Assembly (NCBI GenBank): GCA_032164295.1
Contig: JAJHTX010000007.1
Span: forward strand, 1,028,501-1,092,500
Reading direction: 5' to 3'
DNA from: Inonotus obliquus
Lineage: Eukaryota; Basidiomycota; Agaricomycetes; Hymenochaetales; Hymenochaetaceae
Length of the DNA: 64,000 nt
In this document: positions 57,808-64,000 of the stretch, piece after piece
Numbering within the stretch: position 1 is the first letter of the stretch
Layout of the letters: the number at the start of each line of letters is the position of its first letter
Program-made: the position numbers and the translations under genes
Notes under the pieces: generated by a model
Seen by the model: the letters and a program-made list of their open reading frames with translations, nothing else
The model's database searches: none
Told to the model about the DNA's origin: nothing

Positions 57808-59400
57808 TTAGTACCAAATACTTCTAGTTCTATGGGCGGGAAGTATTTCCTGCGTTGTGACACCATCTATAACGTCCTGACCAAGTTCGATTCGCTTTGC
57901 GAGGTCCCACAGATAAAAGTCAATCAATACGCTGCTTACACCCGCATTACTGTCACCTTGTCGAACAGTCGTAGTCTTTATCCGCGAGATTTCATCACGT
58001 ACAGCTTCAACCGCCAAGATACTCGCAGCGCGGATACTAATCTCTTCTCTACTACTAGGCGGGAATAGCGTCTTTTTGCGGAGCTTCTCGATGAGTTCTG
58101 TTGGGTAGACGAGGATACCGAGATGGTGTAAGATTTGTGGGACGCGATAGTCTGCGAACATGGTGAGTTCGTGTACGCCTTGCGGGAAGAAAGGGTGTGG
58201 TTGCGTTGTGTCGATTGGGAAGAACGCTGCCCAAGTCTCCGCTACGAGAATCTGGGCGCGTTTCCAGAAGTACACTGTAAAGAAACAGAACACGGTGTCA
58301 TTTAGCAACTAGAATTATGGCAGAGAATTTAGTGGAGTTGGATTACCTGTCCTTCCATTGTACACAAGTTCATCTCGGAACGAAGGGAACGTTTCAGTCA
58401 CCATTTCTACGAGTTGTAGAGCCGACTCTTGACCCAGCCCGCCGTAACGTTTTGCGAATTCATCCAGAAACCCTTGGAAGCTACCGTTGAATTGCTGGAG
58501 AAAATGATATGTTGAGTATATTGAGATCCTGCTGGAGAAGTGTCAGATTACCTACATCGCACAATATTCCACCAACTTCACGCATGATTGCTATACGCTC
58601 ATTCAGTAGAGGAATACCCTCGGTGCATAGCGGGGCTGGAGAGAAGATGGATGCGATAAGACTGTCTGGACAACGATCAATAGAGGAATAGAATGCTGGA
58701 TCAGTGATGGGTATGTCATTCTCTAACGCTGTTCAATCCAAAATTCTCATTAGAAAACGCCCTGAAATGAAAGCAATCATAGAAGGACAAACCTCGATTA
58801 ATGGCAGCCACAAGACTCCAATAACCAGTCCAAACACGCCTCTCATCACTCCCCCATCCCGAACGCCACTCAATTCCAAAACGTTCTCGTTCTTGCTCTC
58901 CTGATCCTTCTTTCTCCGACCAGAACGAGAAGTTAAGAGCGGAGATGAGGAAGATCCAATCCAAAGTGGCTCGTGTACGAGGGTTTGTTGGAGAGTATAT
59001 CTCTGGAGGACAGAGGTGTAGCGGATGCATACGCCATGTACACGGCGTGTAGGTCTCTTCATCCAGCTTTTGAGATACCTGACCAAACCAAACTGGAAGT
59101 CAAAAAGGATGTTCAGTGGTGAGAAACTTTGGCTTTCGCTCACGTATTTCGCTGCATTCTCGATCCCATGATTGTCCAGTGAAACGAGGTCCGTTTTCTT
59201 CCAAGTCCTAATTAACGATGCTACACGACTGAACACGCAGAATTATGACTCACTTCAAAGACGAATCTTGCGCTATCCACAACTGGATTTCCCGGAAAGT
59301 CCTGGGGAATTGTATCCACGATAATGTCTTCTTTCTCGTCCAGTAACGTGTGCTGTGCATCGATGGAGACGTGGTTCAACCGGTTTGCGTCATGAAGCAT
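57808..59400 (-). CDS. Queuosine salvage protein (Qng1/DUF2419 family)
   Basis: Predicted queuosine 5'-monophosphate glycosylase that frees queuine for insertion into GUN-anticodon tRNAs. It starts MLHDANRLNHVSIDAQHTLL at 59400. Motifs are VVDSARFVFE, GIENAAKYV, FSPLNILFDFQFGLV, DWIFLISALNFSFWSEKEG, VWTGYWSLVAAINR, FQGFLDEFAKRYGGLGQESA, WKRAQILVAETWAAF, LTMFADYRVPQILHHLGILV and SVLIDFYLWDLAKRIE near the C-terminus, all in the order of this family. Several introns are needed (for example about 58347-58276 and 59255-59220). The frame at about 58960-59140 also runs through an intron. It converges on the polymerase X gene, with 77 bp between stop codons. Confidence 0.85.
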
Positions 59401-59771
59401 CGTAGTTTAGTTGTCTGAAGAGTGAAAGTAGCAGGTATGACAGTAGATGGGAGTAGAAGAGAGAAGATTAGTTTGATAGATAAAATAACGAGGCACGAGA
59501 CAAGAAGAACGTGCTACTAATAGACGGGCGGCATGGATGTCCCCAGAGCCGTGGCGTCAACAATTTTTTGCTTCAAGGTGTCGATCACGAATAAACTTTT
59601 AGTTTTAGTGAATCTCCCTCGGACAATTCCGATTATGCTCACGTAATTGCTGTTTGACGTATACTTTACGTAATGGATCTGACTAAGCATTCGTAGTAGC
59701 CTTCAAGCTTTCTTCAAGTGTTTCTGCCACTCTGCTCAGCAACGTCTCCTCGTTTGAGGTATTACATAAAG
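59401..59771. other. Intergenic region upstream of queuosine salvage gene
   Basis: About 370 bp that should contain the salvage gene promoter. Nothing else is seen. Confidence 0.45.
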
Positions 59772-60072
59772 ATGGCAAAGGTGTGTGATCCCTCTCAATA
59801 ATCTGTTTTCATCAAGGGATAATCTTTACTATGCAGTCTGTTCCACCCTTACAGCAAACATTTCAGGACAAGAGCGCTTGGTACCATTCCGCCACTTTGA
59901 ATTCAATTCGAGTCAGTCCTGCAGGTCCCCGTTGGTGTTATCGCTCAAGCTCGCCTTGACTCGTCTTCTTGCTATGCCAATACTTCCGGCTGGGGTCGAT
60001 CCTAAAATGTGGATTTGGAGGTTCATTGAAAGGCAACAGACTAATCCGACTGAGGAATATCATGCGTACTAA
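59772..60072 (+). CDS. Possible small spliced gene, unknown function
   Basis: An ATG at 59772 (MAK) is followed at once by a GTGTGT donor and an AG at 59836, after which the frame reads SVPPLQQTFQDKSAWYHSAT. A different frame further on reads LLAMPILPAGVDPKMWIWRF and ends EEYHAY at 60072. A second very short intron would be needed to join the two. The residues look protein-like, but I recognise neither half, so this is a weak call. Confidence 0.25.
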
Positions 60073-60389
60073 GAACATGCAAAAGGAATCGTTCCCATCT
60101 TGGCCCTGTCAAAACCACAGTGACTCGGGCTGACTCTTTTCATGCATGCGGACCCGCGAGATATTCATTTTATGAGGGTCAAATTCTTTCGTGAAGGCGC
60201 AGCGATCGCAGCGACATCCGATGGCACAAAAAAGGAAGGTGGGCGTATTTGCCATGCCTAACGATTGGTAATCTCGTCTCATACTCGCCGTTGCATTTAA
60301 ATATTTGTTCCTGTCCCTTCTTTCGTTCACGCGTCTCTCTTCCTTCGTTTCATACGTTTCATACATAGCTTTACCGCACACGAAAGCTA
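60073..60389 (+). promoter_or_regulatory. Promoter region of ABC copy 3
   Basis: A TTTAAATATTT box at 60297-60307 lies about 85 bp upstream of the start codon and is followed by a pyrimidine-rich leader, the same arrangement as in copy 2. Confidence 0.45.
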
Positions 60390-63300
60390 TGTCCTCAAGG
60401 CCAGATACCGCGGCTACAAGTACCGACCTGGCCGTCGACTCAGATCTGGACAGAAAGGATTCGTCTGCTCCGGCTCCTGAGACCGTCGGTCCTAAAAATA
60501 CTTCTGCGAAGCGCAGATGGTTCTCGAAGAGGAAAACATCCGAGGCGCCTGTAACGAGCGAAAAGCAGTCTGACGATGGAAAGGCTGCCGGTGAATTCGG
60601 ACTCAAATCTGAGGATGAAACCGGAAAAGCTGTTGGTTTCACCGATCTTTTCAGGTTGGTCTTTTACATATCTTATTATGTTGAACAAGTTTTTCTTTGA
60701 GAGAATGCGTCTGCCCTTGTTGCCTCTTTTTGCTTCTCCTTGGAGGAAATTCGTGGTGGTATATGTTCAAGTTCGTCGTACAGATACTGATTTTCTGAAC
60801 TAGGTTTTCGACGAGGTCTGAGCTCATCCTCAACTTTATTGGCCTCGTAGCTGCCGCCGCTGCCGGAGCTGCTCAAGTCAGATACCACTCAGTTTCTTCT
60901 GTAATCGGAATAATAATGACGTCTATCCGTAGCCCTCAATGGCCATTATTTTTGCGGAACTTACGAAAGAGTTCGTTGGATTCGGCACCGCATTGCAAGG
61001 ATTTAACAACGGGACGGTTACCATTGATCAATTCGAGGAGGCAGCAGATAGCTTCCGTGATGCAGCCTCCTCCAATACACTCTACCTCGTCTACCTCGGC
61101 ATCGGAATTCTGGTCTGCACGTTTGTGTATATGTATTCATGGGTCTACACTGGGGAGATAAACTCCAAACGGATCCGAGAGACTTACTTGAAATCGGTGT
61201 TGCGCCAAGATATTGCGTTCTTCGATTCTGTCGGTGCAGGAGAAATCGCAACTCGTATTCAGACAGACACCCGTAAGAGACTACCTTACGACTTCTCTGC
61301 AGTTTTTTTCATACCTTCATCACAGATTTGGTCCAAACTGGTATCTCGGAGAAAGTTGCCATCGTGGTTTCGTTCGCATCAGCATTCATTGCGGGCATTG
61401 TCATCGCCTACGTTCGATCGTGGCGGCTTGCATTGGCGTTATCTGCCATTGTACCACTGAACGGCATTATTGGTGGTGTCTGGACCGCGCTAGGCGGGAA
61501 ACTTATGGAGCGCTCTTTAAAGCATGTTGCAGATGGAGGCACGGTCGCTGAGGAGGTGATATCTACGATCCGTACCGCCAGGGCGTTTGGTATCCACGGG
61601 GTTCTATCAACTATCTATGACAGTCATATTGCGCAAGCGCATGTTAAGGACCTTAAGAGTGCCACCATCGACGGGGTGTTTCTTTCGATGTTCTTTTTCA
61701 TCATATACTCTGCATATGCACTTGCTTTTCAATTTGGGACAACGCTGATTCTCCAGGGACACGCTGATGTCGGCGTTATCGTCAATGTTATCATTGCGTT
61801 CCTCATTGGGTCGTTCTCGTTAGCGCTACTCGCGCCCGAACTACAGCGTACGTATCTCCTCCTTGTCCTTTATTCCCGATACCAATTCCGACCGCAGCTA
61901 TTGCGCATGCTCGTGGTGCCGCCGCGAAGCTTTGGGCCACGATTGACCGGTTGCCTCCCATTGACTCTGAAAATGAAGGCGGCCTGAAGCCTGAGCAAAT
62001 CAGTGGGAAGATCGATTTCGAGAATGTGGTCTTCAACTATCCTTCCCGCCCGGATGTGCAGGTCGTCAAGAGCATCAATCTTACTTTCCCAGCTGGCAAG
62101 ACAGTTGCGCTTGTCGGAGCATCTGGTTCAGGGAAATCCACTGTCGTAGCACTTATTGAGAGATTTTACGACCCGTTGGACGGACGCGTACTCCTTGATG
62201 GGATTGACCTCCGAGATTTCAACCTCAAGTGGTTACGCACACAGATTGGACTTGTTTCTCAGGAGCCTGTCCTGTTTGCGACAACCATCAAGGGCAATGT
62301 TGCTCATGGCTTGATTGGCACAAAGTGGGAACATGTTTCGGAGGAGGAGAAATTCGAATTGATCAAAACAGCGTGCATCAAGTCCAACGCACATGGATTC
62401 GTATCGAAGCTGCCGCTCGGCTACGACACCATGGTCGGTGAGCGTGGGTTCTTGCTGAGTGGTGGCCAGAAGCAACGCATTGCCATTGCTCGCGCAATTG
62501 TATCGGATCCGACGATTTTGCTCCTTGATGAGGCGACATCGGCCTTGGACACTCAGAGCGAGGGTATTGTTCAGGATGCGCTTGACAAGGCAGCTGCTGG
62601 TCGAACAACGGTCACTATCGCCCACCGTCTCTCCACGATCAAGAATTCGGATCTGATCTATGTTATGGGAGAAGGAGTTGTACTCGAGAGCGGGACGCAC
62701 GATGAGCTGCTACAGATTCCAGAGGGCCATTATGCCCGTCTTGTCCATGCTCAGAAGCTGCGCGAATCAGAGGACGAGGTGTCGACTGACTCCGCGGGTC
62801 AATCAGATCGCGAGGGTGAAATTGATAAAGATGCTAAACGTGACTTTGCAGTTGAAGCAGAGGATGAGGTGTCGCTTGGACGTAAACAATCCGGTCGTTC
62901 CCTGGCAAGTGAATTACTGGAGCAGAAGGCGAAGGAGAGACCCGAGAAAGAAGAAGACTACTCTCTTGTTTATATTTTCAAGCGGTTCGGCGTCATTCAA
63001 TCAGATGTTTGGACACGCTATCTTTTCGGGACTCTCGGTGCCATTGGTACGTGCCCATTTCTGTGTGCAAGGTGGAGGCTTAGAACTGTCTGATTTCGTT
63101 CGCAGTGACTGGATTAGCGTTCCCCGCATTTGGTCTCGTGTTCGGTATGTAGCCTGATAGACCATCTCCAGTTCTGCTCTGACTATGGCCAAGCTCTTTC
63201 TCTGTCCGCCTACCAGGACACTGGAGATCGTGCTGAACTCCGCAGACAGGGTGACCGTAATGCTCTCTGGTACGTGGATCATATACTGATAGTATCTTTG

Positions 63301-64000
63301 TCGTCTAATGTTCTTTCGGTGCAGGTTCTTCCTGATAGCCATCATAACAATGATTAGTACTGGTATACAGAACTATTCGTTCGGTGCGGCGGCGGCGAAT
63401 CTCACGAACAAGTTGAGAAGACTCACTTTCAAGTCAGTCCTTCGTCAGGACAGTGCGTCCAAGTTCTTTCTTTCGTAGTCGTATCATATTTTCTTATGCC
63501 TATTTACAGTCGAATTCTTTGATCAAGACAAGAACAGTGTACGTGGCTCTGCATTCATAAATTGTCTTCACCTCACTCTCCCGTATAGACTGGAGGAATT
63601 ACATCGGGCTTGAGCGAAAACCCCCAAAAGGTTCACGGACTTGCCGGAATAACACTCGGGGCGTAAGTCGCTACCTACAATGCAATACCATACTCTCAGG
63701 TTGCTTCCAGCATTGTCCAAGCATCTTCCACTGTTGTTGGTGGATCTATTCTCGGGCTCGCATTTCAATGGAAGCTCGCCCTGGTTGGCATCGCTTGCAT
63801 GCCCCTATTAACTTCTGCCGGCTATATCCGTCTGGTCGGGTTTCATTTCTTTTTAAAAAGCCGCTGCTGATGTTTCTCGTAAAGCGCATCGTCGTGCTTA
63901 AGGATCAAGACAACAAGAAAGCGCATGAGCAATCCGCTCAGGTGGCTTGTGAAGCTGCTGGCGCGATACGAACCGTTGCATCGCTAACTCGCGAGAAAGA
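60390..64000 (+). CDS. ABCB full-size exporter, copy 3, truncated by window edge
   Basis: Third paralogue, starting [20 protein letters not shown] at 60390. TMD1 (about 60800-61850) includes SMAIIFAELTKEFVGFGTAL and VYMYSWVYTGEINSKRIRET. NBD1 (about 61950-62760) has Walker [35 protein letters not shown] and AHRLST. TMD2 begins about 63000, and the window ends at [15 protein letters not shown]. Intron positions match copies 1 and 2, but exons differ throughout and introns are unrelated, so it is an older duplicate without the recent homogenisation. No lesion is visible. It lies head-to-tail with copy 2, separated by two unrelated genes. Confidence 0.9.

Overview
The window looks like nuclear DNA of a filamentous basidiomycete, probably an Agaricomycotina species. 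Genes are split by many 50-60 bp GT-AG introns. It encodes a fungal phytochrome, a CreA-type repressor, a BOR1/SLC4 anion transporter and ABCB multidrug exporters, and it carries a transposase family that I recall as multi-copy in mushroom genomes. Species assignment is inference.

Layout. 1-1983 (-): N-terminal part of a phytochrome, cut by the window edge. 2206-3645 (+): ABHD12-like serine hydrolase. 4226-6508 (+): BOR1-type transporter. 6662-7631 (-): V-ATPase proteolipid c. 7851-8671 (+): mitochondrial ribosomal protein uL6m. 9359-14564 (-): ABCB exporter copy 1. 14791-21892: two nested DNA transposons just upstream of copy 1. 22443-23757 (-): aldo/keto reductase. 24248-26206 (-): SNF5/SFH1 chromatin-remodelling subunit. 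26545-27982 (+): AAGAB/Irc6-like adaptin-binding protein. 28673-30963 (+): multi-pass membrane protein of a fungal family. 33395-36058 (-): CreA/Mig1-type zinc-finger repressor. 39862-39931 (-): tRNA-Gly(GCC). About 41947-44131 (+) and 45943-47521 (-): convergent single-pass Ser/Thr-rich surface proteins. 49956-55112 (+): ABCB copy 2. 56151-57730 (+): family X DNA polymerase. 57808-59400 (-): queuosine salvage protein. 60390-64000 (+): ABCB copy 3, cut by the window edge.

Two things dominate. First, three paralogous full-length ABCB transporter genes lie here, with copies 1 and 2 in opposite orientation 35 kb apart. Copies 1 and 2 are almost identical, introns included, across a 2 kb block coding for the second membrane domain and most of the second ATPase domain. 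Their other introns have diverged, which points to recent gene conversion. Second, the transposon region is a nested pair. An inner 6.07 kb element (15435-21503) sits in inverted orientation inside a related ~1 kb non-autonomous element (14791-21892). Each has its own 7-bp target-site duplication and shares the ends TGGGGAGTGGCAATC. The inner element carries a transposase gene with a coiled-coil N-terminus and hAT-like catalytic motifs, broken by three TGA codons and one frameshift, followed by a 1.7 kb array of about 40 CGGTA/TACCG motifs.

The remaining genes are ordinary housekeeping or regulatory genes with no operon-like linkage. Several are divergent pairs sharing 220-340 bp promoters. 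Large stretches (31.0-33.4, 36.1-39.8, 39.9-41.9, 44.1-45.9 and 47.5-49.9 kb) hold no gene that I can support.
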